NCBI GenBank assembly: GCA_002279765.1
Contig: NCCR01000368.1
Coordinates: 1-7,310, forward strand
Reading direction: 5' to 3'
Source of the DNA: Verrucomicrobia bacterium 12-59-8
GTDB taxonomy: Bacteria; Verrucomicrobiota; Verrucomicrobiae; Verrucomicrobiales; Verrucomicrobiaceae
Length of the DNA stretch: 7,310 bases
A model generated the notes under the pieces. The model saw only the letters and a list, made by a program, of their open reading frames with translations. It was not told the DNA's origin and searched no databases. Position 1 is the first letter of the stretch. Every line of letters begins with the position of its first letter. Positions 1-6,950 of this stretch are shown here, one piece after another. The position numbers and the translations under genes are program-made.

Positions 1-581
1 TAAAAGGCATAGCGCGCCAGCGGCTGATATTGAAACTGCGGCATCACCTCGTCTCCCGTGGCCATGCCCATGATCGCCAGATCCGCCTCATCCTGCTGGA
101 TCACCTGCCTGGCCAGATAGGAGGGCCGGTCCAGCAGCACGAGCTTCACCGTTGGGTGATTCTGACGGTACAGAATGATCGGCCGCCGCAACGCACCGGT
201 GAGCATGGCCGACGGCGCCACCACCGTCAGCGTGCGGGCGGCTGAGCTTCGCTGGTCCTCAAACATCGCCCGCAGTCCGTCAAAAGACTCGACCAGTGGC
301 GCTGCCAGATCCACCAGCGCACGACCATCGTCCGTGAGTGAAACCTTGCTTCCATCCGCCACCACAAACTGCACGCCGTATTCATCTTCCAGCGAACGAA
401 TCTGCTGCCACACCGAAGGCACGGCCAGCCCCATCGCCCCCGCAGTCGCCGCAAAGCTCCCCTGCCTCGACAGCTCCACCAGCGCCCGGATCTGCCGGAA
501 ACGCACCTCTTTGAAGTATCGTCGCACAGGCGAATCGGCTGCCGTGCCGATTCTGGGAGGAGTAGGGGGCTTCGCCTTCAT
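1..581 (-). CDS. LysR-family transcriptional regulator, partial (C-terminus beyond left edge)
   Basis: A DNA-binding regulator of the LysR type, of which 193 codons are visible; the rest of the effector domain lies outside the window. After a proline-rich N-terminal tail (residues 1-20) comes a winged helix-turn-helix at about 26-85, with the family pattern GSFAATAGAMGLAVPSVWQQ followed by IRSLEDEYGVQ and LTDDGRAL. A linker helix covers about 86-110. The start of the periplasmic-binding-protein-like effector domain is at about 117 onward (LTVVAPSAMLTGALRRPI, later DEADLAIMG). The ATG at 581 is supported by AGGAG about ten bases upstream. This Shine-Dalgarno lies in the 3' arm of a small inverted repeat. 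The gene follows the tdh remnant on the same strand after 43 bases, so the two could be co-transcribed. The inducer and targets cannot be deduced. The family is confident; the specific role is unknown. Confidence 0.9.
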   Translation of the reverse strand, partial: MKAKPPTPPRIGTAADSPVRRYFKEVRFRQIRALVELSRQGSFAATAGAMGLAVPSVWQQIRSLEDEYGVQFVVADGSKVSLTDDGRALVDLAAPLVESFDGLRAMFEDQRSSAARTLTVVAPSAMLTGALRRPIILYRQNHPTVKLVLLDRPSYLARQVIQQDEADLAIMGMATGDEVMPQFQYQPLARYAF

Positions 582-590
582 CGTTAGCCG

Positions 591-604
591 ACTCCTAATG
601 GAGT
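591..604 (-). promoter_or_regulatory. Small inverted repeat covering the LysR ribosome binding site
   Basis: On the minus strand ACTCC-ATTA-GGAGT forms a perfect 5-bp stem with a 4-base loop. Its 3' arm contains most of the AGGAG Shine-Dalgarno of the LysR gene that starts at 581. It could mask the ribosome binding site or act as a small operator. The stem is short, so chance is a real alternative. Confidence 0.25.
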
Positions 605-624
605 GACCAACCGATAGCAAGAAT

Positions 625-1573
625 CTAAGCAGACCAGTCCAGCACCACCTTGCCGCAATTTCCCGACTCCATCGCAGCGAAGCCTTTTTCAAACTCGGTG
701 TAGTGAAACCGATGCGTGATCACGGGTTTGATGTTGAGCCCGCTTTCCAGCATCACGCTCATCTGGTACCACGTTTCATACATCTCGCGCCCGTAGATCC
801 CATGGATCGTCAGCATGTTAAAAATGACCTTGTTCCAGTCGATCGCGATCTGCTCGCCGGGAATGCCGAGCATGGCAATCTTGCCGCCGTGGCACATGTT
901 GTCGATCATGCTTCGAAAGGCGGCGGCGTTGCCGCTCATTTCGAGACCGACATCAAATCCTTCCTTCATGCCGAGCTGCTTTTGCACGTCTTCGATCTTC
1001 TCGGTCGTGACGTTCACCGCTCGCGTCGCGCCCATTTCACGCGCCAGATTGAGGCGATACTCATTCACATCCGTGATGACCACATGCCGCGCGCCCGCAT
1101 GCTTCACCACGGGAATCGCCATGATGCCGATCGGACCCGCCCCCGTGATGAGCACATCCTCGCCAAGACACTCAAATGCCAGCGCCGTATGCACAGCATT
1201 GCCAAAGGGATCAAAGATGCTCGCCACTTCCTCATCCACCCCCTCGCGGTGATGCCACACGTTCGTCATCGGTACGCTGATGTATTCGGCAAAGGCTCCC
1301 GTCCGATTCACCCCAATGCCAACCGTGTCTTTGCAAAGATGACGCCACGTTCGAGCCGACAGAGACCACCTCCCCCACAAACTCATGCCCCACCACCATC
1401 GGCACCGGAATCGTCTTCTGCGCCCACGCATCCCATTTGTAGATGTGCAGATCCGTGCCGCAGATGCCGGTCTTGCGCACCTTGATCAAGACGTCATTGA
1501 TGGCCACCTGCGGCTCCGGGACATCCTGGAGCCAGAGACCGCGTTCAGACCGTGCTTTGACAAGAGCTTTCAT
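625..1573 (-). pseudogene. tdh: L-threonine 3-dehydrogenase, disrupted by an internal frame-shifting deletion
   Basis: The intact enzyme is a cytosolic zinc-dependent medium-chain dehydrogenase that oxidises L-threonine to 2-amino-3-ketobutyrate with NAD+. The N-terminal piece begins [20 protein letters not shown] at 1573. It carries the catalytic-zinc residues Cys38 (ICGTDLH), His63 and Glu64 ([11 protein letters not shown]) and stays in frame to Val76 (codon 1346-1348). The C-terminal piece resumes one base later in another frame at [20 protein letters not shown] (codon 1342-1344). It continues through the Rossmann motif GAGPIGIM, the NAD-type ITDVNEYR and FDVGLEMSG to the stop at 625. Compared with E. 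coli Tdh as I remember it, roughly residues 77-103 are absent, about 80 bases. These include three of the four structural-zinc cysteines (E. coli 93, 96, 99); only the one equivalent to 107 remains. Everything else is very well conserved, so the loss is recent or an assembly error. No kbl partner is visible. ATG 1573 is chosen because it matches the family start; a GTG at 1603 is also in frame. No Shine-Dalgarno is seen. Confidence 0.88.
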
Positions 1574-1581
1574 GGTGGTTG

Positions 1582-1610
1582 AATATGGCAATATATTGGA
1601 CACTTGTCCA
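1582..1610 (-). promoter_or_regulatory. Candidate tdh promoter with palindromic operator TGGACA-N2-TGTCCA
   Basis: The 63-base gap between the DUF1501 stop and the tdh start contains a perfect 6-2-6 palindrome at 1597-1610. Read on the minus strand, its upstream arm TGGACA (1605-1610) resembles a -35 box with five of six matches to TTGACA. It is followed 17 bases later by CATATT (1582-1587), four of six matches to TATAAT. The ATG at 1573 is only eight bases beyond, so a transcript from this promoter would be nearly leaderless, which fits the missing Shine-Dalgarno. A repressor bound to the palindrome would cover the -35 region. This is inferred from sequence pattern only. Confidence 0.35.
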
Positions 1611-1636
1611 CTAAATCGGCAACCGGTATTTTTGCC

Positions 1637-2950
1637 CTACCCAAGAATCTGCGGAATCACCTGCCCAAAATCCCGCTCCAACCGCTTACGCCCCGGGATT
1701 TCAAGCTGGTGCGGATCGAGCCCCAGCAGATGCATGATCGTGGCATGCACGTCCGTGACGTAGTGCGGATGCTCCTCCGCATGAAAGCCGAGTTCGTCCG
1801 TACTGCCGTGAATCGTGCCACCCTTGACGCCGCCACCCGCCATCCAGACGCTGAAACCAAACGGATGATGATCACGTCCGTCACTGCCCTGCGTCCCAGG
1901 CGTGCGCCCGAACTCGGTGGCAAAAACCACCAGCGTATCGTCCAGCATGCCGCGCTGCTTGAGATCCTTGAGCAGTCCCGCGATCGGCTTGTCCACCTGC
2001 TGCGCGAGCATGGAATGGTTTTTCTTCAGTCCCGAATGCGAGTCCCATGCGCCAGCAGCACCATCACCATGCTGCAGTTGGATGAAGCGCACACCACGCT
2101 CGGCTAGACGGCGTGCCACGATGAGCTGCCGGGCAAACGGCTCGGTCACCTTCTCGTCCATGCCGTACATTTTTTTCGTTTCAGCGCTCTCGGCGTCGAG
2201 ATTCATCGTCTCCGGCACCGCAGCCTGCATGTTGTAGGCCAGTTGGTAGCTCTTCATGCGCGCGGCGAGCGTTTTATCACCGGGATATTCCGCGGCATTG
2301 AGCCTGTTGAGCTTGTGAACCAGATAGTGACCATCACGAATGTCAAAAAAGCGCGGCCCCATGTTGATGAACGAGGGCAGGTTGTCCGTCATCGATCCAA
2401 GACCATAGCTGATCCACGCGCCGATCGTCGGCACGCGCGGTTCCAGCATGTGCCGCCCGCTGTGAAACTGCACCTGCGCGCCATGGTTGTCATCGGTGGT
2501 CCACATGCTGCGGATGAAGGCGATCTCATCCGCACAGGAACCAATGTGCGGAAACCAGTCGCTGATCTCCACGCCGCACTGGCCGTAGCGCTTGAAGCCA
2601 GTCTGCAGCGGATAGATGACATTGCGCTGCTGCCCATTGGCGTCGTTCACCACCACCACCCGCACCTTCTTGAGCTTCGCCGGATCCTGCACGCTTTTGA
2701 AGGGCGTCTCACCAATGCTTTTGCCCGCATACTTCGTCAGCATCGGCTTCGGATCAAAACTCTCCATGTGACTCACTCCACCCCGCATGAAAAGCCAGAT
2801 CACACGCTTCGCCTTCTGCGGAATCACCGGCAGCCCGCTTGGCGGCCGCCACGCCTCCTCTGCCTTGAGCATGGATGCGACCGCAATGCTGCCGAGACCG
2901 CCGAGAATATCACGACGAAGAAAGGGCGTGGGTTGATGCAGAAAGCTCAT
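1637..2950 (-). CDS. DUF1501 family protein, exported, partner of the PSCyt1/DUF1553 protein
   Basis: A 437-residue protein of the DUF1501 family, a branch of the alkaline-phosphatase/sulfatase fold whose reaction is not known. The N-terminus has a twin arginine (LRRDILGG, R12-R13) followed by a hydrophobic stretch to about residue 28, consistent with Tat export. Family landmarks follow: [15 protein letters not shown] at 55-69, near the place where the superfamily binds metal, and NMGPRFFD in the middle. ATEFGRTPG is at 344-352, [20 protein letters not shown] begins at 358, and the C-terminal block [17 protein letters not shown] is typical. The length is normal and no frame break is seen. Its ATG overlaps the stop of the upstream PSCyt1/DUF1553 gene as ATGA and has no Shine-Dalgarno of its own, so translation is probably coupled. 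The pair is a recurrent unit in Planctomycetes and Verrucomicrobia, which suggests that the two proteins work together outside the cytoplasm. Family assignment is firm; the function is open. Confidence 0.93.
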   Translation of the reverse strand: MSFLHQPTPFLRRDILGGLGSIAVASMLKAEEAWRPPSGLPVIPQKAKRVIWLFMRGGVSHMESFDPKPMLTKYAGKSIGETPFKSVQDPAKLKKVRVVVVNDANGQQRNVIYPLQTGFKRYGQCGVEISDWFPHIGSCADEIAFIRSMWTTDDNHGAQVQFHSGRHMLEPRVPTIGAWISYGLGSMTDNLPSFINMGPRFFDIRDGHYLVHKLNRLNAAEYPGDKTLAARMKSYQLAYNMQAAVPETMNLDAESAETKKMYGMDEKVTEPFARQLIVARRLAERGVRFIQLQHGDGAAGAWDSHSGLKKNHSMLAQQVDKPIAGLLKDLKQRGMLDDTLVVFATEFGRTPGTQGSDGRDHHPFGFSVWMAGGGVKGGTIHGSTDELGFHAEEHPHYVTDVHATIMHLLGLDPHQLEIPGRKRLERDFGQVIPQILG

Positions 2951-5439
2951 CGCAGTGTGACGAAGTCGTTGTGGTTCAGGAGCGCCTGTAAAAAAAGGCT
3001 CCGGTTCTGTTTCAATGCCGCAAAGCCCGCCAGACTCACTTCGCGTTCCGCAGCCGTCGCCGGACGACCAAGCACCACAAGAAAAGCCTGCTCAACAAAC
3101 GCCTTCTCGTCGAGTTTGCCCAGCTTTGCCGCCACGGCATCAGCACATTCGCGGCTGAGCCTGCTGTTCGTAAGCGCCAGCGCCTGCTGCGGCACCACGC
3201 TTTCATTGCGGCGGTAGCATTCCAGAACGTTCGCGTTGTCAAAAGTCGCGAGGAAACGATCCTCCACATCGGCGTTCTGAATAAAGTAAAGCGAACGACG
3301 CGGACTCGTTTCCGCTGCTGCGGGATCGAGGCTGGCTCCGCCCAGCGTGAGCTCAAGTTTCCCGGCGAGCTGCAGCAGGCTGTCGCGCACCACCTGACTC
3401 TCCATCCGGCGTGGATTCACGCGCCAGTAGCAGGCGTTGTCAGGATCAGCGGCCAAAGTATTCGCATCGACTCCAGCATTCGAAGAACTCCGGCGATACA
3501 GCTCCGAAAGAACCATGGCCCGATGCAGATGCTTCAGGCTCCAGCCGTTGTTCATGAAATCAACCGTCAGCGTGTCGAGGATGTCCTGATGCAACGGCGC
3601 AGGCGAACGACGGCCAAAATCATCCACCCCGGCCACCAGCGATGCGCCGAAGTGCCGCATCCAGACCTGGTTCACCAGCACGCGAGCGGTGAGCGGATTG
3701 CGTTTATCAGCAACCCATTGCGCAAAGGCAAGTCTGCGACCCGTGCTCGTTTCGGGATAAGTCTGCACGGCAGCATTGTTTTTTTCCTCCGGCCCCTCCT
3801 GCGCTTTCAGGCTGGCAGGCAGCGAGGTGTAGGCTTCGCCCGGCGCCGCCACTTTCTTTTGAGCGTTGACGAGAATTGCGCGCGCCGCCTTGATTTTCTT
3901 GTCAGCGTCTTTGCCCTTGGGATCGCCCTCTGCCTTTGCGAGATCAATCTCCGCTTTAGCAAGCAGGTAGCGCGCCTCGGCCGATGCTGCAGCTTTGGCG
4001 ATGGTCTTGTCATTCCTGGCAAGATCAGCCGCGTAAACGGCCTGAATCATCGCGATGCGCAAGCCGGCGGCCTTAATGGCGGCAGCGTCTTTCGTTTTCT
4101 GCGCCGCTTCAAACTGCTGATCGGCGGCATGCAGGTGATCGTTGAGCACAAACGGCAGCAGCACGGGTTTCGCCGAGCTGGGCGGCAGCTTCATCGCAGC
4201 AGGTTGAAACGAGGCAAATGCGAGCACCTTCGGAATGCCGGGCGTCATCGGCTTCGATTTGTCCTCGTTCTTTTCATCGCCGCGCACATGGCGAAAAGTC
4301 TGCTGGTCCAGGTGCAGGTCATAGACACGCGGCAGGCCGTTTTTCTCGAAGTCAGTTTCGCCCTGCCAGGGATCGAGGCGCACATGCATCGGCTCGAAGA
4401 TCGCACGCATGCGGTAATAATCGGTCTGCTCAATAGGATCGTATTTGTGATCATGGCATTTCACGCACTGCATCGTCAGGCCGAGAAAGGCACGGCAGGT
4501 GTGCTCAATGGTTTCGTCCAGCCACGTGGTGCGGTTGAAAAGATAATAGCTTCGCGCCAGGAAGCCGGTGGCGCGCAGAGTGTCGCGCTCTCCAGGTGCC
4601 AGTTCATCACCGGCAAGCTGCTCCACGATCATGCGGTCATAGCCCTTGTCCGCGTTCAAGGACTCCACGATCCAGTCGCGCCAGTGCCAGATGTGCTTTT
4701 GGCTGTGGCGGAGTTGCGCGCCCAGCCCATACCAGTCACAGTAACGCCACAGATCCATGAAGTGCCGCGCCCAGCGCTCGCCGTATTGCGGCGTCGCGAG
4801 CAGTTCATCCACCACACGCCCCCGCGCAGGCAGGGTGCTGTCTTTTAAAAAAGCCGTGACCTGCTCCGCCGAGGGCGGCAGGCCGATCAGATCCAGATAC
4901 ACGCGGCGCAACCATATCTCCGGCGCAGCTTCGTCCTGCGGCTTGAGATTTTTCGCGGCCAGTCGCTCCGCCAGCAGCGCATCCATCGACTTGCCGGAAG
5001 ATACCGGCGGCTGATAGGCCCAGTGCGCACGCGGATCAGTCTCCGGCGCCTCGCTTGCAGGCGCAGGTGAACCTGCGGCAACCCAGGCCTTCAACTTGGC
5101 CACCTGCTCACTCGTGAGCATCGATCCCTCGCCCTCCGGCGGCATGCGGTCATCCTTGTCAGCAGTCGTCACACGCTCCAGCAGCAGTGCAGGATCACCG
5201 GCCAGAATATCGCCATTGTCACCGCCCTTGCGCATGGCGGCGGCAGTGTCGAGACGCAGGTCCGCTTTCTGTTTCAAGGCCCCATGGCAGGCATAGCAGC
5301 GCTCCTTGAGCAGCGGCTTGATCTCCCGCTCATAATCCACCGCCAATGCCGGCAGTGCGGCGAACGCCAGCCATGCGATCACAGCCCTTCCGTCCATCGA
5401 AGCGATGAGGTTGGCTGATTGAAGCATGGTTTTTGTCAT
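2947..5439 (-). CDS. Secreted PSCyt1–DUF1549–DUF1553 domain protein (planctomycete-type cytochrome)
   Basis: An 830-residue exported protein counted from the ATG at 5439. A signal peptide ends around residue 33 (hydrophobic [15 protein letters not shown], then VDYERE). PSCyt1 follows: the haem-attachment motif CYACH at 48-52 and a likely distal methionine in RMPPEGEG at 98-105. DUF1549 spans about 130-345 and contains a second CxxCH ([11 protein letters not shown], Cys325-His329). [17 protein letters not shown] lies beyond it. A charged Ala/Lys-rich, probably coiled-coil stretch runs at about 434-550. DUF1553 begins near 578 ([19 protein letters not shown]581) and includes [13 protein letters not shown] and [11 protein letters not shown]. 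These domains occur together mainly in Planctomycetes and Verrucomicrobia. Covalent haem and redox activity are likely for PSCyt1, but the substrate is unknown. Start choice: 5439 has GGAGA about ten bases upstream. An ATG at 5397 gives a more compact signal peptide, while 5508 would add 23 residues unlike a signal peptide. It is the first gene of a coupled pair with DUF1501. Confidence 0.93.
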   Translation of the reverse strand: MTKTMLQSANLIASMDGRAVIAWLAFAALPALAVDYEREIKPLLKERCYACHGALKQKADLRLDTAAAMRKGGDNGDILAGDPALLLERVTTADKDDRMPPEGEGSMLTSEQVAKLKAWVAAGSPAPASEAPETDPRAHWAYQPPVSSGKSMDALLAERLAAKNLKPQDEAAPEIWLRRVYLDLIGLPPSAEQVTAFLKDSTLPARGRVVDELLATPQYGERWARHFMDLWRYCDWYGLGAQLRHSQKHIWHWRDWIVESLNADKGYDRMIVEQLAGDELAPGERDTLRATGFLARSYYLFNRTTWLDETIEHTCRAFLGLTMQCVKCHDHKYDPIEQTDYYRMRAIFEPMHVRLDPWQGETDFEKNGLPRVYDLHLDQQTFRHVRGDEKNEDKSKPMTPGIPKVLAFASFQPAAMKLPPSSAKPVLLPFVLNDHLHAADQQFEAAQKTKDAAAIKAAGLRIAMIQAVYAADLARNDKTIAKAAASAEARYLLAKAEIDLAKAEGDPKGKDADKKIKAARAILVNAQKKVAAPGEAYTSLPASLKAQEGPEEKNNAAVQTYPETSTGRRLAFAQWVADKRNPLTARVLVNQVWMRHFGASLVAGVDDFGRRSPAPLHQDILDTLTVDFMNNGWSLKHLHRAMVLSELYRRSSSNAGVDANTLAADPDNACYWRVNPRRMESQVVRDSLLQLAGKLELTLGGASLDPAAAETSPRRSLYFIQNADVEDRFLATFDNANVLECYRRNESVVPQQALALTNSRLSRECADAVAAKLGKLDEKAFVEQAFLVVLGRPATAAEREVSLAGFAALKQNRSLFLQALLNHNDFVTLR

Positions 5440-5544
5440 GGCAGAGCTGTCTCCAGACATTACGCCGCCCACGGCCAAACTCTTTACCGTCCAAAAACAG
5501 CTTTCCAAAGCCTTGGAGTGTCTGCCATTCTCAATCCAACACTC
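5440..5544. promoter_or_regulatory. Divergent intergenic region between the PSCyt1/DUF1553 gene and the LamG gene
   Basis: These 105 bases separate two genes read in opposite directions, so promoters for both should lie here or just inside the coding ends. No consensus-quality sigma-70 promoter is visible. The best leftward match is TTGGAA, 16 bases, then TAAAGA, which is weak. A small inverted repeat TCCAA-AGCC-TTGGA occupies 5504-5517, and GGAGA about ten bases before 5439 is a plausible ribosome binding site for the leftward gene. Confidence 0.4.
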
Positions 5545-6495
5545 ATGCGCACATTTCTCCCCTCGATCTTCGCCGTCTCACTCGCGTTTTCGACCTTTGC
5601 TGGCGACGCCGCCGTCATCGAAAAAACTCCCGGCCTGGTCGGCTTCTGGACTTTTGGCGAGGATGCAGGTCAGAAACGGACCTCGCAAGGCACACTGGAA
5701 AAACATCCGCTTACCGAGGTGAACGGCCCCATCAAGCGAGTGCCCGGCGGTCCCTTTTCCGGTTTCTCAGCCGACTTGAACGGACACCAGTACTTTGAGA
5801 TCAAGCATGCCGAGACAGGCGATCTCAACATCGCAGGCAAAGACGCGCAGGTCACCTTGTTCGCCGTCGTCCGCATCGTCGATCTCAAAAAGAGCCGCAC
5901 CATCGCCGGCATGTGGAGCGAGGGCAAAGGCGCGAACGACGACACCGGCACGCGGCAGTATGCCCTGCTCATGAATATGCCCACCTACGGCGGCCCGCGC
6001 AATCTCGTGCCTCACATCAGCAGCGAAGGCGGCGTGACCATGCGTGCCGACGGCACCAAATTCCCATGGTGCGCTGATTACGCCGCGACCAGGCTCGAAG
6101 TCCCCGAAGAGAAGTGGTGCACGCTCTCCTTCACTTACGACTCCAAATTCATCCGCGCTTACATCAACGGCGTGCTCGACGAGCGCCAGCTCGATGCCGC
6201 CAAAGACAAGCGCAACGATCCCTACTTCACCAAGGAAGGCCCCGATGGCAAAGATCGTGGCATGAACCCTTACTATCATGGCCGTGGCATCTTCAAATAC
6301 GACCCCGCCTTGCACGCGCAAACCAAGATCGCCCCCTCCGACTTCACCGTCGGTGCGCGCATGGCCGTCGGTTCCATGACCGGCGAAGCCACCATCGGCA
6401 GATTCGGCGGTCTCGCCGTGTTCAATCGTGCCTTGAGCGATGCCGAGATGCAGAAGCTGCATCAGGCGGCGGATGTCGGATCGATTCAGCCTTAA
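5545..6495 (+). CDS. Secreted LamG/concanavalin A-like domain protein
   Basis: A 316-residue protein with a signal peptide ([19 protein letters not shown], cleavage likely after Ala19) and then a single LamG-type jelly-roll domain filling the rest. Recognisable pieces are the opening strand [11 protein letters not shown] (about 30-40), NGHQYFEI, and [12 protein letters not shown]. The central core has [20 protein letters not shown], and the closing strand is [18 protein letters not shown] before the C-terminus. Such domains bind carbohydrates or act as surface adhesion modules; no catalytic residues can be pointed to. The only two cysteines in the mature part, Cys176 and Cys192, could form a disulfide. 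LamG domains are often found fused to, or next to, PSCyt1/DUF1553 proteins, so the divergent position suggests a shared pathway. The ATG at 5545 is chosen because it begins the signal peptide; an in-frame ATG at 5419 would overlap the divergent gene. No clear Shine-Dalgarno is seen. Confidence 0.9.
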   Translation: MRTFLPSIFAVSLAFSTFAGDAAVIEKTPGLVGFWTFGEDAGQKRTSQGTLEKHPLTEVNGPIKRVPGGPFSGFSADLNGHQYFEIKHAETGDLNIAGKDAQVTLFAVVRIVDLKKSRTIAGMWSEGKGANDDTGTRQYALLMNMPTYGGPRNLVPHISSEGGVTMRADGTKFPWCADYAATRLEVPEEKWCTLSFTYDSKFIRAYINGVLDERQLDAAKDKRNDPYFTKEGPDGKDRGMNPYYHGRGIFKYDPALHAQTKIAPSDFTVGARMAVGSMTGEATIGRFGGLAVFNRALSDAEMQKLHQAADVGSIQP

Positions 6496-6500
6496 GATCA

Positions 6501-6950
6501 ATGCCCTTGCCCATCTCCATCCACCTCGGCGTCACCTGGATGCTTGTCGGCCTGATCTGGGTCGTGCAAATCCTCGTTTACCCACAGTTCCACAAGGTCG
6601 CCGCAGCACAGTTCACAGATTATCATTTCGCCCATTGCTTCCGCATGGCCCTCATCATCGCGCCGCTTTTGTTCACCGAAATCGCCACCTCGGCATGGCT
6701 GCTTTATGCCGGGCAGCGCACACCGCTGTTTGTCATCAGCCTTGGACTTATCCCTTTCATCTGGCTGTGCACTGCGGCTTTCCAGGCCCCCATGCATATC
6801 AGGCTCATGCGCGGCTTCGACGCACCACTCATACGCCGCCTCATTCTCACCAACTGGATCCGCACGCTCGCGTGGACAGCACGCGGCATTCAGCACCCAG
6901 CTCTGCGGCCAAACCGCGCCGCAACTCGCGCCGCCCACCATCAAGCGTGA
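6501..6950 (+). CDS. Small multi-pass inner-membrane protein of unknown function, C-terminus probably altered
   Basis: A 149-residue open frame starting five bases after the LamG stop, probably in the same transcript. It has three clear hydrophobic helices: about residues 5-27 (LGVTWMLVGLIWVVQILVYP), 48-70 (RMALIIAPLLFTEIATSAWL) and 74-95 (FVISLGLIPFIWLCTAAF). These are followed by a basic cytoplasmic-like loop, RLMRGFDAPLIRRLILTNW, and the beginning of a fourth helix (IRTLAWTARGI). Similar small proteins are known in Bacteroidetes and the Verrucomicrobia group, with a W-x-R-T motif before a last hydrophobic helix, but I know of no assigned function. From about residue 131 the hydrophobic character stops and becomes HPALRPNRAATRAAHHQA. 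This tail is the out-of-frame reading of the following hydrolase gene, so the true C-terminus appears to be lost. Confidence 0.72.
   Translation: MPLPISIHLGVTWMLVGLIWVVQILVYPQFHKVAAAQFTDYHFAHCFRMALIIAPLLFTEIATSAWLLYAGQRTPLFVISLGLIPFIWLCTAAFQAPMHIRLMRGFDAPLIRRLILTNWIRTLAWTARGIQHPALRPNRAATRAAHHQA

Noticed and set aside
1333..1360. Programmed ribosomal frameshifting in tdh
   Set aside because: A frameshift alone would not restore the roughly 27 residues that are missing, and no slippery run is present at the break.
703..1485. A 260-codon plus-strand open frame opposite tdh
   Set aside because: The minus strand encodes clear threonine dehydrogenase segments here; the plus reading has no family features.
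1618..1636. Inverted repeat GGCAA...TTGCC as a terminator after DUF1501
   Set aside because: The stem is only 5 bp with a 9-base loop and is not followed by a T-run on the minus strand.
2647..2664. A run of CACCAC-type triplets that looks like a microsatellite
   Set aside because: It simply encodes the short valine run [10 protein letters not shown] in DUF1501 and is too brief to call a repeat.
2243..3217. A 324-codon plus-strand open frame across the DUF1501 and DUF1553 junction
   Set aside because: It spans the boundary of two well-supported minus-strand genes, and its predicted protein is rich in His, Arg and Ala with no domain, typical of an antisense reading.
3523..4848. A 441-codon open frame on the plus strand opposite the PSCyt1/DUF1553 gene
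   Set aside because: It mirrors a strongly conserved coding region on the other strand, has no recognisable domain, and such long antisense frames are expected in GC-rich genes.
5440..5508. An earlier start at 5508 for the PSCyt1/DUF1553 protein
   Set aside because: The added 23 residues do not look like part of a signal peptide and would place coding sequence over most of the divergent promoter region; the start at 5439 has a better ribosome binding site.
5767..6501. A 244-codon minus-strand open frame opposite the LamG gene
   Set aside because: The plus strand has a signal peptide and LamG motifs; the minus reading is a Gly/Ala/Val-rich antisense product without domains.
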